Shown: positions 1 through 12,527 of the stretch, in pieces
How positions within the stretch are numbered: the first letter of the stretch is position 1
Layout of the letters: every line of letters begins with the position of its first letter
From: Ixodes scapularis
Lineage: Eukaryota > Arthropoda > Arachnida > Ixodida > Ixodidae
Assembly (NCBI RefSeq): GCF_016920785.2
Contig: NW_024609846.1
Coordinates: 121,981,473 to 122,045,472, forward strand
Length of the DNA: 64,000 nt
Direction: 5' to 3'
The notes under the pieces: model-generated
Database searches by the model: none
What the model was told of the DNA's origin: nothing
Seen by the model: only the letters and a program-made list of their open reading frames with translations
Position numbers and translations under genes: made by a program

Positions 1-561
1 CGGGGTTAGAGATTACCTTTGCTTCTTCATCCGGAGACGACCTTAATGGGATTAACCAGCTCGCCTATTCGACAACACGGTTATAAGCAAGACATTCATG
101 AAAAAGGGGAATTGCCACAGCAAAACCAATTGATTGATAAGAACAGTAAAGTTTAAACGCAGCTATGATTTGGATTTTTTATACATTGCCCTTTTTTCAA
201 AACACAGCGCAAAGGTACAGTGCATTCGTGTTTTGCCTGACTTCCATAAGTTGCGACAGAGTGTTTTTTTTATGAGAGTCCCGAAATTGCCCTCTGAAAA
301 CTGTAACATCTTTCCCACGCAAAACAAAAAAAAAAAAAAAATCCTTCACTCATGAGGTGGCACCTGTTTTTTAACATTCAAAGCAGCGAATACCCATGGT
401 GGCAATTTTTTTCATTTGTCACCTAGCACGAACATAGACAAAACCAATGCATTGTGGAGGATTTGTCTGCTAGCAGAGACTCCAAACTCGTCAGGGGCGC
501 TGCGACCACTCTTTGCCCGCGCTCCGCGGAAGTTGCCAGTATTGGCTTACATGGTATATGG
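1..561. other. No gene seen
   Basis: AT-rich sequence with an A-run near 328; the short open frames have no recognisable content. Confidence 0.5.
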
Positions 562-918
562 CAGGGGTGGCCAAGCTGCAGCTCGCGAGCTGCATGCGGC
601 TCTTCGCGTGTTAAATAAAGTGCGGCTCGCGGCTCCCTTTCCTACCGCCCCCCCCCCCCCCCCCGAACAGACACTTACACGCATGAACACTTCTCCAAAA
701 AGATCGAGAGACATGGTTGCGGTTTGATAGTCTTGTGCTACTGCTACGTTACGTACAGTTGGACTGTTTTTGACTGGTATAGGTTGAAAGTAGCTCGTCG
801 AGTTTCATATTGTTTAAAAAAAAAAGATTGCCCCCCCCCCCCCCCCCCCCCCCGTGTCTCTTGGAAGTTTCTTTGTTCTGTTTGCGTCTCTTAGGCCGGG
901 TCAGCCTGGCCACCCCTG
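562..918 (+). mobile_element. hAT-like non-autonomous element, copy 1
   Basis: Starts CAGGGGTGGCCAAGCTG and ends GGCCGGGTCAGCCTGGCCACCCCTG. The terminal CAGGGGTGGCCA is inverted at the end. Flanking 8-mers GTATATGG and GTAAATGG differ at one base, the 8-bp target duplication expected for hAT transposition. Internal C runs and a GCGGCTC-rich start are shared with the copies at 13974 and 17732. It carries no transposase. Confidence 0.8.
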
Positions 919-1287
919 GTAAATGGTATAACTGTTAGACCTGAAGGTGAAGCCCTAGTGCCTCATCTTTCGCTTTTGTGCATTGAAGAAGGTTTAAGGG
1001 CAACAATCTTTGCATTATTTTGCATTATGCGTTGAATTCGTTTTGAATAGTTACAGAGAAAGAGGGCATGCTTGCTGTCTCATCCCGCAAGGGATTCCAC
1101 AGTTGAGATAGTCATTTAATCACGTCTTCTCATAAGGAGGAAATAGGAACCAGGGACCTGTGATAATACTTTTTTTTAGCATGTAAATAATTATGGACAG
1201 AAGTAAATATGTTCTAGCTTTATTTACCCACTTTAGTAGAACCTTTGAAACGAGAAACTATACTATATGACTAGATAGATTACACAG

Positions 1288-2290
1288 TATGGGTATTTGG
1301 GAAAAGATGCATGACTTATTGCAGAATTATCTTAATAACAGATATCAGATAGTACGACTTGGCTCAAAATATAGCAGAGAAAACAGTCAAACAGGGAGTA
1401 CCGCAAGGTACGGTACAGGGTCCACTACGTTTTAATCTATACGTTAACGAGAGAGCAGAAATAAAATTAAAAAGTGAGCTCTTTCAATTTTCAGACGTTA
1501 CAGCAATTGAATATCACACAAAAATGACGAAGTAGCTGCAAAGACGATGCAAGACGACATTAATAGGTTACCAAAATCGTAACGGAAAAATCAAATTGCT
1601 GCAAATGTTCCTAAAACACAAGGATTATGCTTCAGAGACGGGAGGAAACGAATATCAACTGAATTACCAATAAAAATGCACCAGCAGAAATACAATAAAA
1701 ACTTACGCCTCCCGCTGCAATACGCTGATTCTGTCAAATACCTAGGGACGCACACAGAATTATTAAATTATTATTAAAACAGAAATATTAAATGCAATAT
1801 TCATGTACAACAATTAAAAAATAAATTAAGGATATTAATTGCGTGGATGTATCACATACAAGATCTGGTCATACTAAAAATTATATACAATTCACTGGGC
1901 AAGCCCACGGTTTAATATGGAATAGCAGTCTACGGACACAGTGCCAATTACCCACAACTATAAATAGTATCGATCCAAAAATGGCTAGCCAAAAATATAG
2001 GTTACGTAAGTGAAGAAAGTGATCTGCAAAGCTACATGCGTAAAGAACTACTAACGTTCCGTTTTAGAGACCAGATGAAGTATGATGTTATAATAAAACA
2101 TTTTTTTAAACAAACAATCTTAAAGTGGAAAATGCCAAAGGAAGAAGGTTAAGACCAAATAGAAACTGTATTGAACCATTTAGTTTTTCCAAATATGGAG
2201 AGGCCAGAAGACATTATCCTGTACCCAAGATTTTTAATGAATTACCTTAAAAAAAACTCAAAGTAATATCCCCGAAAACAAATTCTCCGA
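1288..2290 (+). mobile_element. Decayed non-LTR (LINE) retrotransposon, reverse transcriptase part
   Basis: Broken frames show reverse-transcriptase signatures: KQGVPQGTVQGPLRFNLYVN near 1390-1450 (family consensus GVPQGSVLGPLLFNIYIND), FSDVTA near 1488-1505 in place of the catalytic F-A-D-D-T, and YADSVKYLGTHTE near 1722-1760 (consensus VKYLGI). The catalytic Asp pair is damaged and the frame is interrupted repeatedly, so the copy is dead. R1/Jockey-like clades have this arrangement; I cannot place it further. Confidence 0.8.
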
Positions 2291-2559
2291 GAAGACACTT
2301 AAACTGCTTATGTGCAAGAATGCGAGAGCGTTCGTACACGCATCGCATTCCTACAAGCAGCGCGCCACGACTTTTTGCAGACTGCGCTCCGTCGGTGACA
2401 CCATGTTCCCCTATTGCGCAGGCGACATGTGACAGTGTGACACACAGGCTTCTGTGACCTCATTTTTTCGCCACTTTGGGACAACTGTGGATGCATGGAC
2501 GGAATAGACGCTAAACACACAAGTCGAAGACGTGCTCAAGGCACCGTATCAGGGAGTCT

Positions 2560-2706
2560 TCGGAGATTTCAGTTAAAGGAGCTTGAAGTGAGACTTCTTA
2601 GTTGGACACCCTTGAAAGTTGTTGCTCTTCCCCTTGTTACCCTCGCCATCTGTAATGCCTTCGGGCCCTGAGGAAACAGTAAATAGAGAAATAAGTAAAT
2701 AAATAA
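2560..2706 (+). repeat. Possible retroelement 3' tail
   Basis: The sequence ends ...CCTGAGGAAACAG followed by AAATAGAGAAATAAGTAAAT and more A-rich short repeats, the style of a LINE 3' end. It may belong to the fragment ending near 2290 or to another copy. Confidence 0.35.
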
Positions 2707-3098
2707 ACAGTATGCTTTGCTAAATTATCCAAGTATTAAGGAGCATGCTGGAAACGTAGGTACTCGCTGTGCTCGCGCTCACCTTATCTGTATAAAAGAT
2801 TCCAAGTAAATAACTAAAATAAAGCGCCGGTGACCACACGTGCCAAGCGCGATTTGATTTTGGGGTTCTGCTTTCGTAACAGTTACTACTGCCAAAGGCA
2901 GCACGCTCAGCACGCGTGGCTACACTCGCGCACGCTTCTTGCTGCTTGGGTAATTTAGCAAAAGGTCCTTTGAAACTGGTGTCTGGTGCCACTGAGCTTA
3001 GAGGGACTTAGTAGAGTTTTAGTGCAGCAAACAAGTCTTCATAAAGGCTGATGTAAGACTTATAGGTCAAAACTGATTTCAATGATTCTGAATTTTAG

Positions 3099-3279
3099 TA
3101 TGAATTGCCTTCCAAAGATGATGGGCAGATAACTTGTGATCTTACTCCATCAGAGCCAGACGAGTTTGCCACACTTCGGATCGACGAGGGCCCGTCCTCC
3201 GACGCCTTGGACTCCGTATCGTCATTACAAGTGCAGTTTGAGGAAGACTACAAAGACGGCCCTCCACGCATAAAAGAAG
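3099..3279 (+). CDS. Exon A1, paralogue of the zinc-finger leader exon
   Basis: Acceptor TGAATTTTAG opens a frame YELPSKDDGQITCDLTPSEP, then DEFATLRIDEGPSSDALDSV, ending KEG in phase 1. The DEF-TLRID-G and DGPxRIxE blocks match exon A2. The donor is GCAAGC where A2 has GTAAGC. There is no in-frame ATG, so it would need an upstream exon, or it is a relic of a tandem duplicate. The open frame and conserved residues argue that it was coding until recently. Confidence 0.5.
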
Positions 3280-3420
3280 GCAAGCTCACATGCCTCTTCT
3301 ATTCTTGTCGAGGCGATGGGTCACTTCTTCCAAACTCTAGAAACGTATTCCGAGTCGACGTGGAATTTAAATGGTAACATGCATGTCAAATTCAAATTTT
3401 CTTTTCATGTTCTCCAACAG

Positions 3421-3543
3421 AGCCAGGTGATGCTAGTGCCGTTTCAGGCCGCGACGGCTTGGATTGCGAAGAAGCTCACAGCCTGTCGGCTTCCCACGTG
3501 CCAATGAATGAACTGCAAATGGCCACTATGACCGTGAAGGAAG
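3421..3543 (+). CDS. Exon B1, paralogue of exon B2
   Basis: Acceptor CTCCAACAG, donor GTTAGT, phase 1 at both ends, 123 nt as in B2. Encodes EPGDASAVSGRDGLDCEEAH, then SLSASHVPMNELQMATMTVK and E. It sits 141 bp after A1, so A1-B1 forms a leader pair. Phase-1 symmetry would let it be used as an alternative leader for the downstream zinc-finger exon. No zinc-finger exon lies between it and exon A2. Confidence 0.5.
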
Positions 3544-3789
3544 GTTAGTGCTCTCAGCCCCCATAGTATCCGCGAAACAGAGGATTAACCAAAATGTATG
3601 CGGTTTAATTTCAATGGAAACATCCAGAACCACTTTCCCGGTGAACATAATGTACACCAAATAGGGTGCTGCGTTGGATTGTCGCCATTATCTACCCATT
3701 TGGAATCCTTTGCCCTTTTGCCCCTTCACAAGACTAGCTGTGTGAACGTTAATGCCCCAGGGCGAAGATATATTCTCACCACACATCTA

Positions 3790-3815
3790 TACCAAGTAGA
3801 GTTTTTTTTTTTTTG
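3790..3815. repeat. Poly-T tract
   Basis: A run of 12 T bases in the intron between exon B1 and its decayed copy. No function inferred. Confidence 0.4.
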
Positions 3816-3929
3816 TAATCTTTGCGCTGGTGTATGTTTATTCAATTATAAAAAGGTACTCAATGTCATTTTGAATGCAAACAGGAATCTTCAGCTTGCA
3901 TGCAGATTCTGTTTGTCACATTTATCAAC

Positions 3930-4051
3930 AAATCGAGTTGATACAGCTGGGCCCTTAACTACGAGGACTTGGATTGTGAATGTGTTAACCTCTCAGCTTC
4001 CACATGAGCCCGTGAATAAAGTTGAGACAGCCATTGCTGCTGTGAAAGAAG
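3930..4051 (+). pseudogene. Decayed copy of exon B1
   Basis: About 122 nt align by eye with exon B1: GACTTGGATTGTGAA matches GGCTTGGATTGCGAA, followed by CTCTCAGCTTCC and ending GTGAAAGAAG. The acceptor AG has become AA, the donor GT has become GA, and an indel brings in stop codons. It is a dead exon duplicate 390 bp downstream of B1. Confidence 0.6.
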
Positions 4052-4351
4052 GAAGGCTCTTTCCGGATTTTTCGACGGGCCGTGATTTGAGCCCCTTCTC
4101 GTTTCGAACTTCTCATTATATTACCTTCTCAAATTGATAATTCTCTAAACAAACTCCTTGGTTGGTTCCGTTCCATTCAGCCCGTCCTTATTTCAACCTT
4201 CGCATTTTATCCTCTCCACCCCACCCCTTCCCTCCCAATCCCGCACTCCCCTACGTACAAACGAGAACAATAATGGTGTATGTCAGGTACGATAGATATT
4301 GTGGTTCGCTCACCCCCCCCCCCCCTTGCTATCGCCCCCCCCAAACACAAA

Positions 4352-4606
<255 letters not shown>

Positions 4607-5494
4607 TGCTCTCACGGTTTGGCTAATGATTTCTGAAATACATCCGTTCTGCTCTTCAAACATCCAGCGAAGGCCGGGATCCGCTCACTGGGTTGTCCAG
4701 AAGCGATCGCAGGCGCTAGACAACAAGAGTAAAAACACGAATCGAACCTTTCTGTTCAAGCTCGACTTTTTATGTCCCCCTTGCATGGACCACGGTAGGG
4801 AGCACACGAAATAACCCCCTTCCACCTCCGCCTCCTTTCCCATACACAAACACACTCCACAGTCTGTTTTACCTAAAATTTAATTGAATACGAAACTACG
4901 AGCCGTGTCCTATAATGGTCTCATAACCCTAGGTATCTAATATCCCAGGGCGTGGCTACGAAGACTATAGGCGGCAAATATTCGGCACCAGGTAACGTGG
5001 CCCCTTGTTCTGGTTGTGAATTAACAAAGTGAAAGCTACACGTATTTTTTTAATGTTTGTTGCGGTTGTTGGTTTGTGGAAAAAAACACTAATGCACTTT
5101 TATAGGCTTTGAACATCAAGAACTTATGCTAAGCAGTATTTGAAAAAAGAAACAAAATCAGGGCACCCCTAAGTTAAGTGTTACCCAAATGAAAATTCTG
5201 AAATATCTTCTTCACATATTCACGAGCACTGCTGCAGCCATTTTCGTATTGAACATATAGAAAAATCGCTTTTAACTTCCGATTTAAATAACACGAAATT
5301 ATGAAAACTTTGCGTCCTATTCCCATTAATGGTACTACACTTGGTGGAGTGCAAGTTTCTGTTGATGCATAATTTATATTTATACAGTGGCAAAGGCAAT
5401 TCGTTCTTCTCGGTCAATGTCATTAGAAATAGAATAAATAACAAGGTGAATTGTGATCAATTATTACTTGTTTTGTGCAATCACGAGACATTCA

Positions 5495-5495
<1 letters not shown>

Positions 5496-5548
<53 letters not shown>
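5496..5548. repeat. (TA)n microsatellite
   Basis: About 26 uninterrupted TA units, about 80 bp upstream of the acceptor of exon A2. Confidence 0.97.
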
Positions 5549-5550
<2 letters not shown>

Positions 5551-5626
5551 TGAAGTTAAGTGGTTATAGTAAGGTTATCGTAAAATAGCTTTGAATGTTA
5601 GTACACGATTTCTGTTTTCTTTATAG

Positions 5627-5802
5627 ATCTGCTTCGAGTGTTTAAAGTGAGATGGATGGCACTAATCCTTGCCCAGAGCCAGACGAGTTCGTCACCCTTC
5701 GCATCGACGACGGCTGGTGCTCCGAGGCCTTGGAATCTGTGTTGTCACAGCAGGTGCATCTCGAGGGACACTGGAGGGACGGTCCTTTGCGGGTGATTGA
5801 AG
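5627..5802 (+). CDS. Leader exon A2 of the zinc-finger gene
   Basis: Acceptor TTCTTTATAG is followed by 25 nt of untranslated sequence with an in-frame TAA, then ATG at 5652. Encodes MDGTNPCPEPDEFVTLRIDD, then GWCSEALESVLSQQ and on to RVIE, ending in phase 1 at donor GTAAGC. The block EPDEF-TLRIDDG matches exon A1 at 3099, so it is a duplicated exon under protein-level constraint. Confidence 0.75.
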
Positions 5803-8800
5803 GTAAGCTCCCGCGGCTTCTGTTTTTTTTTTTTTTTTTTTTTCGGTTGACTTGTGCCTTTGCGTAAAAAGGACGAGAATGAATTTAATTCCATGACTTG
5901 CAGAGATATTAGCCGGAAAGTTTTTTATCATTATTTTATTTTCATTAGAGTAAAATACACGAGAAGATGGAACTATAGACCTTTGCAGAAATCGCCTCCT
6001 GCGCGCTGCCATCTTTGTCTGCTGGACTGTGGAACGGCTTCCAAGCATGCGCTGTTGATCTGCTGTGCGGTATATCGGACGCTGCGCATGCGTCCACAGC
6101 TCAGTGACTCAGCATTTCTTGCCCGCTCGCTTCGTTCGAGACTGCCGCTGGAAAGGTCTATTGACACTTTTAGCTTCAAGTGCAACTCCGACCGAAAACG
6201 AAACCACAATAAATGACTGGTATCGCTTTATACTTCGTCTCATCCTACGATGGACTAAAGGCAGAAGCTACGAACCGCCAGATCCAATCACGAGCCACTT
6301 AGACATTGCGTGCTATTTCGCTTCGATGCACGTATCGGTGCCCGCGTCTCGGATCACTGATGGGAATGGGCGGACAGTGGTTCGGATCGAGCAGCTCAAC
6401 AATTTTGTATTGCAAAGAACGCCACGACGTACTGGCTCTTTGCAGTGTCGAAGCTATAAAAATGACGCAGCGCTTTTGGATTCAGAGCATTATTCGTCCA
6501 AACGTAATCAATGCTGGCGTGTCATAGTTCTGCGTGCAACGTGTTTGGACCTGGCGGCCCGTGGCTTTGGCCTTTAGCCCATCGTAGAATGAGACGAAGT
6601 ATAGTGGCACGAAATATGATCGCAGCCGAAATATTACGTCAAATTCAAGTCGCATACTCGACTGAAACCTATTTTAAAAATGCGACCAGCTGCTCTTTGG
6701 TAGGTAGCAAGCTGGTCCAAGTTGGCTGGTTAGCTTTTAGCCAAGCAACACTGGGCGACGCTTATCGCTGCACCACCGTGACGTCATGTCGCGGCCGTAC
6801 AGCTGATATCAGTGTTACCATCTACGAGATAGTTTTGGCCCGCCCGAAACCAAACTTTGAGCCGTGATATTGATAAAACTGCGCAAGATATCGAAACAAA
6901 ACATTATACCTCGCAATTCAGGGACGTTGAATGAGCTGAAAACAATCGTAATCCCAAAATCTTAGGAAAGAAAGAAAAAAAAATGAACAGAGTCGGTTTT
7001 TAAGAATGGCAGGGCATGACAAGTTTCATGCATATCATTACAGTTCTGAAGCCAATTAAATTGCGGCGTTAGCCGATATGAATGCCGAAGAACCAATCAC
7101 TACATAAGAAGCACGAGCATAATAATCCACGCCCCACGTTTCTTAAAAGGGCACTGACACCCCAAAGGTCTTCTTTTTTTTTTTTTGTTACCTAAAACGA
7201 TGCAAGTTATAATCATGGTCACGCAAAAAATACCACAACGCGAAGAAACATGTTCCCACACGCGCGCGCACGCCCTTTTATTTTTGGAGCATTTCTCTCC
7301 CGCTCCTCACCTCGTCGCTTCTTTTGATTCGTGTGGTCAAATATTACGAAATTTAGAAGCTTTGTAAGCGAAATGTTTATAATATTTACTAACGGCATTC
7401 GTAAAAACATGTTTCTTAACGCAATTACGAATGCACCACGTAGGGCCCTTCTTTTTGAAATACCGAAAATCGGAGTCCGGTGTGATGTCTCCTACTCGAT
7501 TTTTTCTCCTCCCTCGGAAAACATGGCGGCACTCGACGCATGTAGCAGAGGACGATCGGTGAGTCGGGGAGTCGGACCAGGTGGTCATTTTAGGTGCCCG
7601 ACGAAACTCTCAGACTTCGAAAAGGAAGTCGTCAAACGGTCAAAACAACTGAGTTTGGTGTCTGTGTATCGTAGTTTCGGTTGTAACTCCGCCGGGGCAG
7701 CCTTTCACGCAGAACCGGCGCGATGTGGCTCACAAAAGTTCGCTGCGCGTCCTCCTCGACCTCGCATCATTTCAAAGAATTTGAGATTGCTGAAAGAGCT
7801 CTAAAAGAACTCCGAACTCGAAAGTGACGCGTTGTCAGCTCGCAGAGATAAGCGGGACGCACGGAGGAAACCGGTTGTTCGCGGGACGCCGGCGAACACG
7901 ACACTTCGGAGGCGTCACAGAAAGTCAACTCGCAGGACGGCTCAATATTTGTCGTCTCTGCACTGGCGCGGATCGCGTGGAAACTTCAAATATATAATTT
8001 TGGAAATTGATTTTTTTTTATTTCACAAATACTGAATTTGCTAAATTTCAATTTTTGGGGGTAATGTCCAGGCATCGTTTTAAATCAATTTTCGGATAAT
8101 AATATGAAAAAAAAAATATTTTGACGTGTCAGTGCTTTTTTAAGCTCTGAGTGACAAGAACAAAGTTTGCAGCGTGTAGTAGATATGCAATGGGTGCACA
8201 ATATTTTTGAAGTTTATCATCAGCCAAAAAAGCCGTGGTTCTCCTGACCCAGAAGGTCATATGCAGAGCAGAACAAAAGAGAAGTGCACTATTAGCAACA
8301 GTATATGAGATCTAGAACACTGGAGGCGTTTCACGCATATCCGTTTTCGCCTTCTCGATGCATTTCAAAGACGTAAAAGGACATTGCCGCTGCTCCCAAT
8401 CTTGCTTTTACAGCCGCCTCATTCATCCCACCGTCGCCTACCTTGAATGTAAGGATCGTTTCACCGAAACAGGCGAGCCAAAATGAAGCTACAAGTGCGA
8501 TATTTTTATTTCAGGAAGGTTTGCACTAGAGCGCGAACAAGAGAGGCACGCGCAAAATGCGTGTTACTCCCCCGTCATAACACGAAATGTGCAATGAAAG
8601 CATAAAATGCGGGGCAGAAGGTGAACACTTTGTACAGTCAGTGCTGATAGTTCAGCGAGACTATTTTGTTTTATATGTATTGCGGGTTTCTGCGGGGAGT
8701 TTTTTCGGTGCTGCTAGCACATTTACCTAAAACAAAGAGTGACTTCTGTTTACTTCTCTAAAGCATCTGTTAACTGTGTGGCGCCGGTATAGCTCACGCG

Positions 8801-11800
8801 CGGGATGGGAGATAAAGTAAAGTCGTACTTTCATTTCGTTTTGAAGTTGTGCAGCGTTTACTAAAGGAGAATTAGTAGTTGTTTCAGCGAAATAAAAGAG
8901 GTATTACAGTATTAATTCGCAAATCTCTAGATTCGCGCCAATTACAGTTTGTCAGAAAATGAAGACAGTTGGTTTATACAGACATGTTTGATCATAACTA
9001 TTTGTAAGATTATGTGTGATGTAGGCGGGAATTTGTGGTTTTTTTACCAAACCAATGGAGGGCATCTGGCACGACCGAGTGGAGGTATGAGGACTCATTT
9101 CGACCGCCTGAAGTTCTTTTGACCTAAAACCGACACCTCCGTGATAAGCCTTCGTCATATTGTGGGGTCAGGCGGGAACTATACGTAAGCATCTGCTGGC
9201 GCGAATATGATTTGTGCGACAGAAGACAACTACCAGAGTGGACACTACAGCTGGATATTTGTCGAACACGCCATACTTTGTGGGGTTGGTGCAGAGGGAC
9301 AATCGTCATGCGCCTTGACTTCCTTCTAATATAGCTATATATTTTTTGAGTTCTTGGCCTTTATTCTACCATCTTCTTCAATCCCGTATTTTAGCGGATG
9401 TATAGACTGTGCAGCGCGAGTATTTGTTTTGCAAAAGACCAATTGCATGCACTTAGCTTATCTATCAAATAGAAACTGATCTCGTTAATGGGCATTTAGA
9501 GATAACCGAACAGAGCTCAGTGTCAAGGGCCTTAAATGAATACAGAATGCATTTCTTACGCTTTTAATCTCTTATCGGAAACTGCTTTGAGGTTTCTGAC
9601 AGGCTGGAAGCTGTCAGAAACTAAACTAATTTTTTTATCTTGAGAAAAGTGAAGAAGGAACACAGGAGGCTTACAAGATTGATATTATGATACGAAGTGG
9701 TTTTGAGGACACTGGTGTTCTATATACAATACTAGGTATTAACTTCCGATTAATAGAGATACCTCAGACTTTGCCTATATTAGGGATTTTTGGCATATCG
9801 GTATTGTCATTCCCTCGTTTCTACCGCCATGCCAACACTGCGCCAGGAACAAACCTTAAAGAAACCGTTCTAGTCAGCCGTATCTCACCCCCTATTGAAT
9901 AGAACACTTCAGCCCTCATATGCTATGGGACCCTCTCAGCGCGTCAAACCCCTTCAGCCCATCAAACCCCTTAGCCCTACAAGCCTCTTAAGCCTGTCAG
10001 CTTTTCAAACTCCTTCATCCCGTCAGACCCTTCAGCCTTTCAGATCCCCTCTGCACTTCAACCCTTTAGACGCCCTAATGACTGTGAACTAACTATGCAC
10101 CAAGAATGCAGTTTAAAACGGTATTGAAAATTTATTTCAGACGCTGAGTCTTACATGCATGTTGTAACTAAAAAAAAAACGACAAGAACCAACGTTTGCT
10201 CAAACCTGGGATCAAGCAGCTGTAGACGAAAGCGATGAGACGAAATAGGAACAACCGAATTCTTTATCGCAAAAATATATTTCAAGGTATTCACAATACT
10301 GCTTGGTAAATTTTTGAGATGTATCGTAGTTCAACTAAAAACTGCGCAGGTCCACCACATGGAGACACGCACACTGTCGGTAGCACGGTTACAGAAAACC
10401 ACGTACGCACAACCAATATCCGCCGCCGTTGAGAAATCCTGAGCACAGTCACGGTGTCTATCCAGCGTCTTTTTCGCTCACTGGAGGCTTCGGCAGCCGG
10501 ACATACGAAGAGGTGCAAGAAACAGGCCACTGAAAAACCTTCTTGTTTCGCATAACCAGCTGGCAGAGAAGATAAGTCTCACGCATGGAACGGGAAGCAG
10601 ACTCAGAGCGTCCGTTTGTTGTTGTGCGTTTAGTTTGCGCTCGTTGATGGAGACAAAACTGGGCGCCCAGCTTCTCACGAAGGCTGTATTTCAACTGAGC
10701 AAAACAGGTCACCTACAAGCAGCAAAACGTCCCTCTCTCTTATTTTCCTCACTTACCCTCTATCAGTCGTGAGCGAATACTTGGCAAAGTAAACAGACCT
10801 AGGGGGAAAAGGCGGAAGCTAGGAAAGCTGGAGTGAAGAAGAGCAACCTCCTTTCCACAAGGTTTTTAGGGGTGAAGCTCCCCTATTGGAAAAAAACAGC
10901 ATGAAAATCAAACTGGCCAAGCTGGTAACTAAGCTGGTCAATCTGGTCAATGTGGTAATCAAACTGGTTTAACTGGAAATCAAGCTGGTTTAAGCTGGGC
11001 AAGGTAGAATTTAAGTTGGTCAGTCTGGTTTAAGTAAAAACCAGCATGGTCTAACCAGAATCTGGTTTTAGATTCAATCTGGTGTAGCTGGGAGCCAGTC
11101 TGGTCCTAACTAGTCAAACTGGTTTTCCATGGAGCCAATGTGGTCAAGCTGGGAGACAAGGTGGTCATGCTGGGAGACAAGCTGGTGAATCTGGTCGAAC
11201 TAATAATCGTGGTGGTCAAGCTGGTCATGCTGGGAGCGCGCGCGCCAAGGTCGGCTTAGGATAGAGCGAGGCCACGTCCTGTTCTTTGTCCTCTCGTTTT
11301 TGGTAGACGACAGGGCGCGTCAGGCGCACTGCAAGCTACCTTTGTGTGTGAGAAAAGAGAGAGAGAGAGTGGTAGGAACGGAGAATTTTAGGACGCGTTT
11401 GGCTATCTTAGGCAGACTTTCGAAGGGACGGCTGTGTGCGCGTTGTTTGAAGACTAGTTGAACGACGATGCAAGCGAAGCGGGTTTTGAGGAGACAGCGA
11501 GCTGCACTCCGTTCGGTGCCGGAAGATGTCGGACTCCCCGACTGAGGCGTCACTTCGTGTCTTCGAACGTGTTTGTGCTCGTGAATGACGGTGGTGCCGA
11601 GGAGTATCGCCAATGCCATCCAAGCCACACGGATTTCCTCGCCTCTCCCGACCGCGCAAGTTGCCGCTTCGCCCCCATCACTGGCGGGACCCACGTTCGC
11701 TTCTCTCATCCGAGTAGTTCTTTTCTTTAGCTATTGCCTGTTTTTGGCGTGTGTCTAGTATTTTTCGTGTTGAAAGATAAACAATATGGTTTTATTAACA

Positions 11801-12434
11801 TTGTTGGCTTTGCACCGAGAACCACTGTCTGTGCGCCGGTTAGTACTGTGTCAGCGCCGAGGATATGTAGCATCTGAGTTCATGTGAGGCGGCCGCAAGT
11901 ACGAAAATAATAAATTGGATGCCGAGTTGGCTTTTCTGAAGAGCTTGGCTTGTTTATCCTGTGTATTAATTTAAACAGGTTAAACTGGTTGGGAAGTCCA
12001 CCAGCATGACCAGTATAACCAGCATGACCAGCATGCCAAACTGGGCATGCTGGGGCAATAACCCAGCTTGAAGCTGGGACCAGATCAACCAGCATGACCA
12101 GCATGCCACACTGGGCATGCTGGGCAATAACTCAGCTTGAAGCTGGGACCACATCAACCAGCATGACCAGCATGCCAAGCTGGGCATGCTGGGGCAATAA
12201 CCCAGCTTGAAGCTGGGACCAGATCAACCAGCATGACCAGCATGCCACACTGGGCATGCTGGGCAATAACCCAGCTTGAAGCTGGGACCAGATCAACCAG
12301 CATGACCAGCATGCCAAGCTGGGCATGCTGGGGCAATAACCCAGCTTGAAGCTGGGACCAGCTTAAGCTGATTTTTTCAATAGGGATCCTTAGGGTCTAG
12401 CCTTGTCCGTCCGGCGTCCGTGCTCACATCCATT

Positions 12435-12527
<93 letters not shown>

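Noticed and set aside
11880..12336. Minus-strand frames rich in Leu, Val and Cys resembling repeated membrane peptides
   Set aside because: They are translations of the 69-70 bp minisatellite in shifting frames, not a protein family.
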